Virus record (IMG/VR): IMGVR_UViG_3300048587_000235
Coordinates: 1 to 31,925 of that record
Reading direction: 5' to 3' (one strand)
DNA: 31,925 bases
From: a virus
The stretch's first letter is position 1. The number at the start of each line of letters is the position of its first letter. Under the pieces are notes generated by a model. It made no database searches. It saw only the letters and a list, made by a program, of their open reading frames with translations, and was not told where the DNA came from. The position numbers were made by a program, and so were the translations under genes. Shown here in pieces: positions 5,407 through 14,486 of this stretch.

Positions 5407-6402
5407 TTATACGTAATTAATCAAAAAATCAAGTTTTAGAACTTTATATTTTGTAGTTCCCTCGTTTATGTTAGTACCGTATAAATGGATTATATTTTCA
5501 TTTGGGAATTTCTTTGGATGCCAACTCTCTACCGCAAAAATACCGTTATCCAAACGCATTATCTGTTCTGTCAATTCAAGGTTTTCATTTGAACGGCAAA
5601 GCACAAGACCCCTTGTCGCACTTGTTAAACTACTCCCTACCTTGGCTTGGTCTGTGCCTATCCACCACCATCGACCGTACATTTTGAAATATTCGCCATA
5701 GGAAGGAAAATAAAATCTACCTTCGTCTGCTGCACTATCCAAGTCAAGTATATCTCCCCTTACCCAATCCAGACCGTTTACAGTTGTGCTAACTTGTACA
5801 CTACCAGTAATAAAAGAAGGTAGAGACTGCTCTTTGTAATGAGTTCCTTTTAAAACCCCTTCAATATTCCAAATCTTTAAATAACCCGTATGGTCTTGTG
5901 GTAAGTCCTCGCCAAGAACATTGATAGGGTCTGGCTTTGTCCAAATATTTTCGTGCAATAAACCCCCATCGGTATATTGGCATCTTGTTTCAGCTTCATT
6001 ATTGACTGATATTCCCCTTTCGTGAGTAACCTGATAATAAATATTTATGACGTTGTCTTGAGATGGAAACCTAAGTAAAGAACAGGTTTCCTCTAATTCG
6101 GTTGTTTCTGGCGAAAGGTTTAAAACTCCAATATCCTCATAATCTGAAAGGTCAAGATTATTGCCCTTTCCCCAAACACTTCTATCTTGTTTCGGCAATG
6201 GCCTCCCGTGGTCTGTACTAAAAAGAAAAAAATACTTTTTATCACAAGGTATTTCGGGATATTCAGAAGCAATATAAGGTTGCACGAATAATTGAGTAGG
6301 TAAATCCGTATCAATCCCCCCACGCAAAACAACTCCATAATTAATTGGCGGCACATAAACAGGCTTACTACCAGATGTTGATATTATATTTTGTAATATC
6401 AT
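5407..6402 (-). CDS. Tail-associated protein, possibly a beta-propeller
   Basis: I do not firmly recognise this 331-residue protein. It is beta-rich, with repeated short segments such as YFFLFSTDHG, NVINIYYQV, YLKIWNIEG and NIIHLYGTN, spaced like propeller blades in carbohydrate-active proteins. No catalytic residues can be assigned. It overlaps the stop of the fibre gene before it (TAATG at 6402) and is the last gene before the lysis block, a usual place for receptor-binding or polysaccharide-binding tail proteins. Confidence 0.6.
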   Translation of the reverse strand: MILQNIISTSGSKPVYVPPINYGVVLRGGIDTDLPTQLFVQPYIASEYPEIPCDKKYFFLFSTDHGRPLPKQDRSVWGKGNNLDLSDYEDIGVLNLSPETTELEETCSLLRFPSQDNVINIYYQVTHERGISVNNEAETRCQYTDGGLLHENIWTKPDPINVLGEDLPQDHTGYLKIWNIEGVLKGTHYKEQSLPSFITGSVQVSTTVNGLDWVRGDILDLDSAADEGRFYFPSYGEYFKMYGRWWWIGTDQAKVGSSLTSATRGLVLCRSNENLELTEQIMRLDNGIFAVESWHPKKFPNENIIHLYGTNINEGTTKYKVLKLDFLINYV

Positions 6403-8153
6403 TATGCAAATGTGTTTATTAATGTTTCTATATTTGCCAATGAAGCTATTTTATCGGACTTCCATATAACACAATGGTTCATATATCCTTCGGCATAAAC
6501 AGTGTTTATCTGACCTATATTTAATTTTCTGTTTGTTGTTGAAGCTGTTGGTGCTACATCGGTGTCGGCAAGTGTTCCATTCACGTATAATTTTGTTTCA
6601 ACACCAGCTCTTCTTATAGCCGAAACTTGTGATGTTGTGTTGTCCGTATCTCGAGATGTAAGATTTATATTACCACCATTAAAAAACGCTCCGTTACTCA
6701 TATAAAGCCTAAATGAATCTGACTGAGAAACCTCTTTGTCAGAAAAAAGAGTTGCATAATCTTCTAAAGCTACCCTTCTTTTAATTGATGTAATGGTTTG
6801 ATTGTTGGTACTTGCCCATTGTTGAGCCGTAACAGCTTGCATCCAATCATCAGTTCCGTCCAAATACAAAAACGGAATATCATTAAACACATACATCGAC
6901 CCTGCATTAATCAATTTAGGCTGCGCTGCTTTAGTTGCCTGTACTAAATCACTACCAAAAGTTCCTTGGTCGTAAAGTGTAACTATAAATCCATCATTAC
7001 CACCTATCCAAGTATAAAGATTACCCCCTGCGCTAACGGGGCTATTCAATCCCACTTTATAATATTCATCAAAGCCTACATCGGTTTCGGCATCATCACT
7101 GCTTCTTCTTAACCTAAGTGCGTAAACTTGTGCTGAATCCATTTGGAAAAGCCCAAATCCACTATCAAAAGGATAGTTTGTAGATAAAAATTCAACCTCT
7201 ACAAGCTCAATTGCGTTAGTATCTTCAAAAATATCACCGTTATCATAGGTAACGGTAATAAAATCACCGTCAACCCCAGAAGAGGTAATGTTCAGTGTAA
7301 TTTTAGTTTCAGAAACAAAAGCCCAACTGTTTAGCGTGGCATTTCCTGTAACCGTTATAACCATATTTGCACTAAACCCTGTTCCCGTTACGGTAATGTT
7401 TCTTGTTTGTGTTGGTGCAAGTGCGGGTAAATAATGTGAAGTTGTTACCGCTCCTAAACTTCCACGCTTTAAATTCCCTATTATAGAAAACTCATTGCTT
7501 CCTCTGCAAATCAATGATACCATTGAATTACGGTCATTTATGAAAAATCTATTTTCCTCGTCTCTTACACCTCTAAATCTAACATCTGTACCCTGAACGA
7601 CCTCCAATGTTCCAAGTCCACGCCTTTCGATGTTTATAGTATCATTCTCGGAATAATCATCTTTTTGAATTGTTACGGTTTGCGCTGTTTCTTTATTGAA
7701 CGGGTATATTTTTCCTGTTCCTTTTTGAGTTCCATCAAATATTGTGGCGGTATCGGTTATTTCTGATTGAAACTCTATTGTAGCATCGCCACCGCTTCCT
7801 GCCCACGGCGCACTAATAAGCTCATAATCAGCCATAGTGCCGTTGGTAGTGCCAAGATAGCGGTAGTAGGCTTGCAGCCTTGTCTCTCCCGCTGGAAAGG
7901 TTAGGAATGGGTCTGCGGTGGCGTCTGCAACTCCATAAACCCCATCTTCTATTTGTGCGCCCTGCCCAGCTAAAAGTGATGCAATGTCTGTAAAGTTTTG
8001 AATGATGGTATTTGAAATAAACGGATTCGTTCCATCGCTCCCGTCATTAATAAGCTGGCTCGTTTTGGTCGGTATTTGTTGATACCCACTTTGAACGAAA
8101 ATAGATACCTTTTCCTGCCCATCGTTTACTTTTACTTTTACTCTTTCTGCCAT
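6402..8153 (-). CDS. Tail fibre/spike with TIG-like and arabinofuranosidase-B-like modules
   Basis: The 583-residue protein is modular. The first about 50 residues resemble a short phage attachment region. Residues about 240-315 (TRNITVTGTGFSANMVITVTG...) look like an IPT/TIG immunoglobulin-like domain. Residues about 335-420 contain RLRRSSDDAETDVGF, then FIVTLYDQGTFGSD and KAAQPKLI, a pattern I know from the alpha-L-arabinofuranosidase-B-like domain. The C-terminal part (FLYLDGTDDWM to the end) resembles a concanavalin-like jelly roll. It probably binds or trims host surface glycans; catalysis is not proven. Start ATG 8153 lies one base after the previous stop. Confidence 0.75.
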   Translation of the reverse strand: MAERVKVKVNDGQEKVSIFVQSGYQQIPTKTSQLINDGSDGTNPFISNTIIQNFTDIASLLAGQGAQIEDGVYGVADATADPFLTFPAGETRLQAYYRYLGTTNGTMADYELISAPWAGSGGDATIEFQSEITDTATIFDGTQKGTGKIYPFNKETAQTVTIQKDDYSENDTINIERRGLGTLEVVQGTDVRFRGVRDEENRFFINDRNSMVSLICRGSNEFSIIGNLKRGSLGAVTTSHYLPALAPTQTRNITVTGTGFSANMVITVTGNATLNSWAFVSETKITLNITSSGVDGDFITVTYDNGDIFEDTNAIELVEVEFLSTNYPFDSGFGLFQMDSAQVYALRLRRSSDDAETDVGFDEYYKVGLNSPVSAGGNLYTWIGGNDGFIVTLYDQGTFGSDLVQATKAAQPKLINAGSMYVFNDIPFLYLDGTDDWMQAVTAQQWASTNNQTITSIKRRVALEDYATLFSDKEVSQSDSFRLYMSNGAFFNGGNINLTSRDTDNTTSQVSAIRRAGVETKLYVNGTLADTDVAPTASTTNRKLNIGQINTVYAEGYMNHCVIWKSDKIASLANIETLINTFA

Positions 8154-8154
8154 T

Positions 8155-8511
8155 TTAGAAATCTGTTACGTCCTGAATTATCTTAACTATTCCCCAAACA
8201 TATGTTTTTATCTTTCCACTTGGAAAAGTAACCTGTACATCATAATAATATGAGTCTACTTCCCAATCAACGGGCGTAAACTCGTCTATTTTAAAAATTC
8301 CATTTGTGGGGTCGGTTAACGTAATGCCTGTGCCTGTAACTATATCTTTTACAACTGCACCCGTTTTGGAGCGAAATCTAAACTGCGCCCGAATAGTGCA
8401 ATCGGTCAAATCAATAGGGGTATCATTACCGTCAAAATACTCAAACTCCACGCTTGAAAACGTATCGTTCTTAACCCTGTCCTCTAAATTTCTTTGTACT
8501 ATGCTTGCCAT
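8155..8511 (-). CDS. BppU-N-terminal-like baseplate protein
   Basis: From ATG 8511 the product has 118 residues; a TTG five codons earlier is possible, but the ATG overlaps the preceding stop as TAATG, the pattern used throughout this operon. The sequence (IDLTDCTIRAQFRFRSKTGAVV..., then ITLTDPTNGIFKID and YYYDVQVTFPSGKIKTYVWGIVKI) resembles the N-terminal beta-sandwich of upper baseplate proteins of Gram-positive phages. A role in attaching fibres to the tail tip is inferred from this and from its place between two fibre genes. Confidence 0.68.
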   Translation of the reverse strand: MASIVQRNLEDRVKNDTFSSVEFEYFDGNDTPIDLTDCTIRAQFRFRSKTGAVVKDIVTGTGITLTDPTNGIFKIDEFTPVDWEVDSYYYDVQVTFPSGKIKTYVWGIVKIIQDVTDF

Positions 8512-9887
8512 TATACATATATCCAATTAGTTCCGTCATAAAATACGGGTCTTTTTGTTGACCCTGTTGTGCTTACAGTTGAACCAGAAGCTGAAGCTCC
8601 GTATGTCTGACCGTCTGTTATATAAACAATCTTGCCTATTGATGGTGGTGGAAGTGTTCCTATTGTATAGCCAACCAAAATAAAAGAGGACGTTAGCATA
8701 TTTACAATCGGCCTTTCTGGGTCTGTATTATCTACAACTATATTTGTTCCAGCTACTACCGATTTAACATAAGTGTACGTTGGTGGCTGGTTCAACCCAG
8801 ATTGTACGTTAATCCAATCCAATAACATTGGAGCATTGCCTGTAAATGTTATATGCAATCTATCAAAAGTTGTTGTTGATGATTGACTTATGAATCTTGA
8901 TATTGGTATCTGTGCAACTTGCCAAGAAGTTGAAGTAATATCTATTCCGTAATTAACCGCGTTTATACTATTAATGGAAAGTATTCTATAATTTGAAGTC
9001 GCAGTATCAATTAATTTAAATTCAATAGTCTGCCCACCATTCCAAGCCGTTAGCTTAATAGCAAAATTTAACTTTTGATCTGTTGCGTATGATATGTCCG
9101 TTAGGTTTGTCCAACTTACATAGTCATTCACAAGTGCTGGGATATTTAAAGAAACAGTACCTAAAAATGGGTCTGATGTATCTGTTAAGTTTCCGCCAGC
9201 TACAAGGTGTGTATTTCCCCATTCATCGGGCTCTCCTGTCGCTTCGTCATAAATTAAATCTAAAACTGTGTTAGGGTCTGTTGTAGCGGCAGCAGCAACT
9301 ACAGAAAATGAAACCTCTACTTGTGTTGCAAGGTTTACCGTTGGTTTTACAGGAGAGGCAGCTGGCGTTCCCTCAATTATTACTACCGAAAATGTTGGTG
9401 GATATGCAAACGCATTAACCTCAATAGCAAAGACATCAATTCTTGGATGTGTTGGGTCTCCATCCGACAATGTTTTATTTGCAGTTACAAATTCATCGTA
9501 TTTTATGTTGTTTATGATAAATGACGTTGCCCAAACTTTATACGCAAGGTCAGTGAGTCCTAACTTTATAATTCCGCCATTTATGACCGTATTGCCGGAA
9601 TATAACTCTGTGAAACTTGGTAAAGGTGTAAGTTTTAGTTTTGGTGTTGACGCTCCAACTGGAGTATAAACCGTTGGCACTTGCCCCTCTTTGCCCTGAA
9701 GTGTTGTATCCAATACATCTGAAAGCCCCGTATATTTGAGAAAAAAGGATTTCAACGTTGACCATTTAATCCATTTAGTGCTTCCAGCGGAGTTCTGTGT
9801 AGTGTCTGAAACATCGACAACCTCAAACTTATCATCCAATGCTGGCGATGTAAGCTCCGGTTTATCTGTTAATCTTTGATTTGCCAT
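8511..9887 (-). CDS. Tail fibre protein
   Basis: The 458-residue protein begins with an attachment region (LTDKPELTSPALDDKFEVVD, residues 5-24) common at the N-terminus of phage fibres. A beta-rich middle follows, with a possible galactose-binding-like domain (about residues 205-370, including FKLIDTATSNYRILSI and PMLLDWINVQSG). It ends with a Ser/Gly-rich stretch and the typical ending RPVFYDGTNWIYV. It likely contacts the host surface. The start overlaps the upstream stop as TAATG. Confidence 0.72.
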   Translation of the reverse strand: MANQRLTDKPELTSPALDDKFEVVDVSDTTQNSAGSTKWIKWSTLKSFFLKYTGLSDVLDTTLQGKEGQVPTVYTPVGASTPKLKLTPLPSFTELYSGNTVINGGIIKLGLTDLAYKVWATSFIINNIKYDEFVTANKTLSDGDPTHPRIDVFAIEVNAFAYPPTFSVVIIEGTPAASPVKPTVNLATQVEVSFSVVAAAATTDPNTVLDLIYDEATGEPDEWGNTHLVAGGNLTDTSDPFLGTVSLNIPALVNDYVSWTNLTDISYATDQKLNFAIKLTAWNGGQTIEFKLIDTATSNYRILSINSINAVNYGIDITSTSWQVAQIPISRFISQSSTTTFDRLHITFTGNAPMLLDWINVQSGLNQPPTYTYVKSVVAGTNIVVDNTDPERPIVNMLTSSFILVGYTIGTLPPPSIGKIVYITDGQTYGASASGSTVSTTGSTKRPVFYDGTNWIYV

Positions 9888-10435
9888 TAGTTGTATATGT
9901 AATTATTGCCATCTTGGAAGATAGCCGTGTTTCCGTCCATAAATATCTTTAAATCAAACCCACTCACAATGTTTAAGTTGTCTAAAAAGTACGCTTGATT
10001 GTCCTCTTTACCGGTAAAAGTAACGCGATAACCGTTCAATGCTTCTTTTTCCGTTCCAGTTTCATTGGTAACACTTGCGTCAAGACCGTTCCAAAGCCCT
10101 AAAATGCGTATATTTCCCAATCTGTCAATATAAATAGCCCTATAAAGTGCCTTTGTAAACTTATAAATCTCGCTTTGAACCGTAGTTTTGGGAAATTGCA
10201 ACGTTAATGTTTGGTTGTAAAAGTCAGCACCGCCCTCAATTTCGCTATTTTCATTGAAACTTGATGCGTTTGAATGACCCTCGTATATGTCGGTACTTGG
10301 GAATGCCGTTACTTTCTGTCCCGAAATAGTGATTTGGCTTCGGGAATACTTTACATAAGGGAACAAATAGACTTTATTTATCCCGCCCTGTAAATCCTTG
10401 CAGCCCTTTGCTATATTTTTTGTCAGTCCGTACAT
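9887..10435 (-). CDS. Second tail-tube-like protein (paralogue of 12981-13490)
   Basis: From ATG 10435, which overlaps the preceding stop (TAATG), the product has 182 residues. It aligns along its length with the 169-residue protein at 12981-13490: CKDLQGGINKVYL against CKDGLGGNSKLYL, QTLTLQFPKT against QTLTIVLKKM, DRLGNIRILG against DRNGKYHAIG, and LNGYRVTFTG against LNGYTLTGVA. The paralogue's place directly after the capsid gene suggests a tail tube fold. This copy lies next to portal, adaptor and fibres and could be a terminator, a tube-initiator or a tube-fibre adaptor. The assignment rests on internal similarity. Confidence 0.65.
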   Translation of the reverse strand: MYGLTKNIAKGCKDLQGGINKVYLFPYVKYSRSQITISGQKVTAFPSTDIYEGHSNASSFNENSEIEGGADFYNQTLTLQFPKTTVQSEIYKFTKALYRAIYIDRLGNIRILGLWNGLDASVTNETGTEKEALNGYRVTFTGKEDNQAYFLDNLNIVSGFDLKIFMDGNTAIFQDGNNYIYN

Positions 10436-10929
10436 TATCTTCCGAAATACCAGCCCGCTGTTAATTTTATATCCCCATCTGCGTTTACATCGTCTTGACA
10501 ATGTTTATATTCCGCTATGGTGTTCTTGCAAATCCATTTATTGAACCGTTGTACGTACATCTGTGCCATTGCCGAGTACTTTTGCGCCAAGAACTGTGCT
10601 TCTTCTTTATCCACAATCTCTTGGTTTTCGGGAGCGTGTTTGAACAACCCACCGTTCCCGAGTGTATAGCTTGAAATTTCTATATATTCGGCCGTTGCCT
10701 GATATTTTACTATCGGCTGTACATATTCAGTATAAAGCGTTGCGTAAAGTCCCGTATAAGTAGGAAAGTCAGAAAGCATCTTATCGTAAAGTTCAGTTCC
10801 CAACAAAGGCTCTATTACCGTTACTTGCACGTTGTCTATACAGAAATTGAATTTATCAACATCAACGTTTCCGCCCATTATCGTTGTTTGGGCTATCTGT
10901 TGGGGTGTTATGAATAATTTGATTGCCAT
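10435..10929 (-). CDS. Head-tail adaptor-like protein (DUF6712 type)
   Basis: This 164-residue, mainly helical protein (TPQQIAQTTIMGGNVDVDKF..., CIDNVQVTVIEPLLGTELYDKM, EYVQPIVKYQATAEYIE) resembles a DUF6712-type phage protein common in Bacteroidota phages. Its size, helical content and position immediately after the portal gene fit a head completion or connector protein that docks on the portal. The start ATG overlaps the portal stop as TGATG, and its own stop overlaps the next start as TAATG. Confidence 0.65.
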   Translation of the reverse strand: MAIKLFITPQQIAQTTIMGGNVDVDKFNFCIDNVQVTVIEPLLGTELYDKMLSDFPTYTGLYATLYTEYVQPIVKYQATAEYIEISSYTLGNGGLFKHAPENQEIVDKEEAQFLAQKYSAMAQMYVQRFNKWICKNTIAEYKHCQDDVNADGDIKLTAGWYFGR

Positions 10930-12620
10930 CAGCTTCTATAGTTAGGTTTTAAGCTCCACCAATTGTTAGCGGGTTCGGCTACTTTTGCCACCCTTGAATC
11001 ATTATCCTGCCACATTGCATCCTTTCTGTCTTTTGGGTCAAGTTCAAGTATCATTTTACGTGCATCGTTTACGCTTATCTGCTCATTGCCTTTCTTCATA
11101 TAGATAACACGTTGCCACCAATGCTTACAGTTTACGCCACCTTTGAAAAGGAATATGTTATAACTACTTTGTCCACTTGGCGCAAATTCTTCATTGTAAT
11201 TATAGTTTGCGTTCAAATCCTCCGCCCGGTAAACTTTGTTTGAAAACATCACCTTTTTACAGAACATTCTTTCGGGCAATGGGTTTCCCGCATACTTATA
11301 GCGTATCTTAAATAGTGAAGTGTCCTGCTCGCTTTTTTTATCGCTGGTCTTTGGCGTGGATGCAAGTTGAAAAATAGTATTTAGTTGGCTTTCCTTTAAT
11401 GTGATAGCATCGCACCTTTCATCTTCTATTATTTCCCATTCGTTTTCATCTATGACCTCACCCATTTCGATAAGCCTATCAATCTGTTCTTCGCTAAATG
11501 GGTTTTGTTTTCCCTCTTTGCTCAACTTTGTTGGCTGGGCCTGTGTTGGCTCTGTAAGCTGTATAAATTTTAAATCAAGGTTTATGTTGTAGAAAGTAAG
11601 AATGTCCTGTAAGGCATCTATAATGTGTTGTTGTTTCGGGGCAATGACACGCTTTACGAGTTGCGCTTCTGCCGTATCCATTTCGTCCGCAGTATTTGAA
11701 AACCCGCTACTTGAAACGATACCGACTATTGAAGGGCTTGTTGCTCTGTGTGCTGTCAATAATTGTTGTTTGGCTTCCTCTGTTAAAAATTGCCATTGTT
11801 TGTGAATGTTTTCGTTAACAGGGAATGGCGTTATTGTAATTTCAGCATCCCTCCCGTTAAACGAAAGTATAAACCGTGAAGCATTTGGACTGCCCGTTAA
11901 TTTCTGTTTTATTTTTTTCTCAAACTCTGCCTTTTCCTCTGTTGAAAGACTTTTGCCATCGGGGACGTTTATGATGTAGCCGGCACTCAATCCGTTCTTG
12001 ATTGAGTTGATATTAAGGTTAGCTATTTCCTCTTCCATTTCAGCGTATGGAAGTCCGCTCAAATAATCGGGGTCTGCAAAATAATCCTTTCCTGCCTTAT
12101 AGGGTTTAATCCTGAATATCTCGATATTTTCTTTTGAAGTTCCAAAGGCGGGATATTCTTTAGGTGGATTTTGGGTTATCTTGCTCCAATTTTTGGAATA
12201 CCAATAGCTTTCTATTTCGCCATCCTCATTTTCTATGCTCGGCACTACCAAATTTGTGGGGATATGCGCCAAAGTAGCCAAATCCTTACCGCCTTTTGTT
12301 TTGATACATTGGATGGTAGCTTCGCCAAATAACTGAAAGTCTGAGATTATTTTTTTTAGTTCGGTATCTTTTAATATAGTCTTTAGGTAAGTCCAGTCCT
12401 TTAGATTTGTATTTGAGTTGGTAGCGCCCAATCCCTTACCGTAAATCAAATCAATATAGGAATTTATAATAGAGGCGTTCGTAGGGCTTCCATTGTACCT
12501 ATCAATAATGTACTGGTAAAACTCGTTGTTCTTACCGTTAAGCACATAGCCTTTGTACTTCTGCTCCACAATTGCGGGGCGTACATAGTTACTAAGTTGG
12601 ATTAAGTTTATATCACTCAT
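10929..12620 (-). CDS. Portal protein
   Basis: The 563-residue protein has the length and pattern of a phage portal: an N-terminal region with NGSPTNASIINSYIDLIYGKGL (about residues 43-64), an alpha/beta wing, and a helical core (QQLLTAHRATSPSIVGIV, then TAEAQLVKRVIAPKQQHIIDALQ). The last about 130 residues (GGVNCKHWWQRVIY...) form an extra domain seen in Bacteroidota phage portals or structural proteins. Portals form the dodecameric vertex for DNA packaging. Here the gene lies downstream of the major capsid gene, which is unusual. It overlaps the previous gene by 8 nt. Confidence 0.82.
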   Translation of the reverse strand: MSDINLIQLSNYVRPAIVEQKYKGYVLNGKNNEFYQYIIDRYNGSPTNASIINSYIDLIYGKGLGATNSNTNLKDWTYLKTILKDTELKKIISDFQLFGEATIQCIKTKGGKDLATLAHIPTNLVVPSIENEDGEIESYWYSKNWSKITQNPPKEYPAFGTSKENIEIFRIKPYKAGKDYFADPDYLSGLPYAEMEEEIANLNINSIKNGLSAGYIINVPDGKSLSTEEKAEFEKKIKQKLTGSPNASRFILSFNGRDAEITITPFPVNENIHKQWQFLTEEAKQQLLTAHRATSPSIVGIVSSSGFSNTADEMDTAEAQLVKRVIAPKQQHIIDALQDILTFYNINLDLKFIQLTEPTQAQPTKLSKEGKQNPFSEEQIDRLIEMGEVIDENEWEIIEDERCDAITLKESQLNTIFQLASTPKTSDKKSEQDTSLFKIRYKYAGNPLPERMFCKKVMFSNKVYRAEDLNANYNYNEEFAPSGQSSYNIFLFKGGVNCKHWWQRVIYMKKGNEQISVNDARKMILELDPKDRKDAMWQDNDSRVAKVAEPANNWWSLKPNYRS

Positions 12621-12918
12621 ATTCGTACAGTCCGTCCGTTAATTTAAAAGCCTGTGTGCTTTGGGTTGTCGCAAATATCTTTCCCCTATACACTACATCC
12701 GACCCCGCGCTTACCTTCATCTGAAATTTGTCGTTCTCAACAAAAGTATAATCAAACCTAACGGTTATCTTTCCATCCTTTACGAAATAGGTATTTGTTG
12801 GCGTGGAAACAACCGAATCAACCTCGTTCTTTAACTCTACCGTAATTGTATTGTCAGGGTAGAATCTTGGAACAAAAGTAATATCGTGCGTTGTTGATGA
12901 AGGGGAAACTACTTTCAT
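12613..12918 (-). CDS. Small structural protein upstream of portal
   Basis: This 101-residue beta-rich protein (FVPRFYPDNTITVELKNEVD, KITVRFDYTFVENDKFQMKV, then VVYRGKIFATT) has no signal peptide or membrane segment. It lies between the strong hairpin terminator at 12930-12958 and the portal gene, which it overlaps by 8 nt. In Bacteroidota phages, small genes of this type occur beside structural genes; I cannot assign a precise role. Confidence 0.65.
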   Translation of the reverse strand: MKVVSPSSTTHDITFVPRFYPDNTITVELKNEVDSVVSTPTNTYFVKDGKITVRFDYTFVENDKFQMKVSAGSDVVYRGKIFATTQSTQAFKLTDGLYEYE

Positions 12919-12929
12919 ATATTATAAAC

Positions 12930-12958
12930 AAAAAAACCCCCTTATTGTTATAGGGGGC
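12930..12958 (-). terminator. Intrinsic terminator after the tube gene
   Basis: On the minus strand, GCCCCCTATA is followed by a short loop, GGGGG and seven T. It lies between the tube-like gene (stop 12981) and the next start (12918). It would reduce transcription after the abundant capsid and tube products. Confidence 0.78.
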
Positions 12959-12980
12959 TTGCAATTAAAACTGGAAAAAA

Positions 12981-13490
12981 TTACACCAAAGCAAGTAAAG
13001 CCGTTACTGTGTCGTTATCCAAAATAGGGGCTAATGCTCCAGTAGTGGCAACCCCTGTCAATGTATATCCGTTTAAATCTGTCTTTGCACCTCCCGTACT
13101 TGCAACCACCGTAAAATCAATGCCGTCATCAATTCCTATTGCGTGGTACTTTCCGTTTCTGTCTTTTACAACTGCCTGCGGGAAACCATAAGCCAATAGA
13201 TTGAATTGGGCGCTTGTTGTAGCATCCATTTTTTTCAAAACGATTGTTAGGGTCTGCGTGTTTACGGTCGTTCCCGTGTTTCTGTCAGAAACCATCGACT
13301 GCTCCAAAGTGTTTCCATCGCCCTCAAGCTCAAATTCAAACACTTCCGTAATGCCCGCATTTATAGCAGTTGCCTCGCCATTTGCAATCGTGAAAGGGTC
13401 TTCAATATCGTTGTAAAGATATAGTTTTGAGTTTCCCCCCAACCCATCTTTACAAGCCTTTGTTCTACCCGCTGTTAATAAACAAGCCAT
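12981..13490 (-). CDS. Putative major tail tube protein
   Basis: The 169-residue protein follows the major capsid gene and precedes a strong terminator, consistent with high expression. It has repeated beta segments (TEVFEFELEGDG, NTQTLTIVLKKMD, KTDLNGYTLTGVA), as in tail tube proteins that stack as hexameric rings. It is paralogous to the protein at 9887-10435 through the CKDGLGGNSKLYL, QTLTIVLKK, DRNGKYHAIG and LNGYTLTG segments. The fold assignment is inferred from size, position and beta pattern. A hairpin lies between it and the capsid gene. Confidence 0.65.
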   Translation of the reverse strand: MACLLTAGRTKACKDGLGGNSKLYLYNDIEDPFTIANGEATAINAGITEVFEFELEGDGNTLEQSMVSDRNTGTTVNTQTLTIVLKKMDATTSAQFNLLAYGFPQAVVKDRNGKYHAIGIDDGIDFTVVASTGGAKTDLNGYTLTGVATTGALAPILDNDTVTALLALV

Positions 13491-13508
13491 ATTTTATAAT
13501 GTATTATA

Positions 13509-13526
13509 GGGGCTAAATAAAGCCCC
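13509..13526 (-). other. Intercistronic hairpin between capsid and tube genes
   Basis: GGGGCT and AGCCCC flank a six-base loop. No T run follows on the minus strand, so it is more likely an RNA-stability or weak pausing element than a full terminator. Confidence 0.5.
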
Positions 13527-13532
13527 TTGTTA

Positions 13533-14465
13533 TTATGCGGTTAAGTCAAGCCAAACGATTTCCTCTGGGTTGTAGTATCCCATACCACCGCTGTAAACCA
13601 TTTTGCCCCTTACTTGTCCGGTCAATAGTCCGATTTCATCCTCATCAACAATTGTAAGTTCGTTGTGGTCTGCTTTCAGTCCTGTTGCGAAGATTAGGTT
13701 TTTCTTGTCGTAAACAATAATTGTATTGTCGGGCAATCCGTTAACCTCGGTCAACATATACTTACCGAATTTAACTTGCTTCTCGTCTGCAGTTCCATCG
13801 TTTGCAATACCTTTTGAAATTAGGTAAAAGCTGTACGCTTGGAATACATCGGGAGAAACTGCAACCGTTAATGTTTTGCTTCTGCGAACCGCTCTTGGGA
13901 TTGCATTGAGGGCAAGTTTTAAATCTGCTTCAACTGTGGATTCAGTTACAGAATGCCCGGGTGCTGTTACTCCGTTCCCATCTTTTATGATGTTTGCATC
14001 TGCCGCGAATTGAACAAGAAACCCATCCCCGATTTCACCGTTTGTCGCTGCCGTTCCCGTCCAAATTTCAGAATCCACCTTTTCGGCTTGCTCGCTTAGA
14101 ACCTCTACTTGGATAGCTTCCATAATATCGGAAGGGGCATTTGGATTTGATGCGCTTGCGCCCATTGAATCCTCGCTCCAAGTCTGACGGAAATCTTCTT
14201 TACAGATTTGGAATGCGTTCATTACCTTTTTTGGCTCTATGGTCTTTTCTGAAAGTACGATTGCGCCTTCAGGGGCGAATCCACAAGTGTAATCCACAGT
14301 GCCGTCCGTGTAACGGATTTTGCGAAGGTGATACTTATAGTTTACGTTTTCCGCTACGGTTACAAGACCTAAGCGAAGCGTGTCGGCTTCTTTAAAAGCA
14401 GCCCCGATTATCTCGCCAGCCACCTTGCCTACATAATTACTGTTTACTGTTGTTGTTGTTGCCAT
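13533..14465 (-). CDS. Major capsid protein (HK97-type, Bacteroidota phage family)
   Basis: The 310-residue protein has the features of an HK97-fold capsid subunit: an N-terminal arm (TVNSNYVGKVAGEIIGAAF), an E-loop-like stretch, a long spine-helix region (DIMEAIQVEVLSEQAEKVDSEIW, about residues 113-135), a P-domain segment (LKLALNAIPRAVRRSKTLTVAVSPDVFQAY) and a C-terminal beta segment ending NPEEIVWLDLTA. Shells of this type are matured by the protease encoded just upstream. It sits between a decoration-like gene and the tube gene. Confidence 0.82.
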   Translation of the reverse strand: MATTTTVNSNYVGKVAGEIIGAAFKEADTLRLGLVTVAENVNYKYHLRKIRYTDGTVDYTCGFAPEGAIVLSEKTIEPKKVMNAFQICKEDFRQTWSEDSMGASASNPNAPSDIMEAIQVEVLSEQAEKVDSEIWTGTAATNGEIGDGFLVQFAADANIIKDGNGVTAPGHSVTESTVEADLKLALNAIPRAVRRSKTLTVAVSPDVFQAYSFYLISKGIANDGTADEKQVKFGKYMLTEVNGLPDNTIIVYDKKNLIFATGLKADHNELTIVDEDEIGLLTGQVRGKMVYSGGMGYYNPEEIVWLDLTA

Positions 14466-14486
14466 TTCTTTTTATTTATTAATTAA

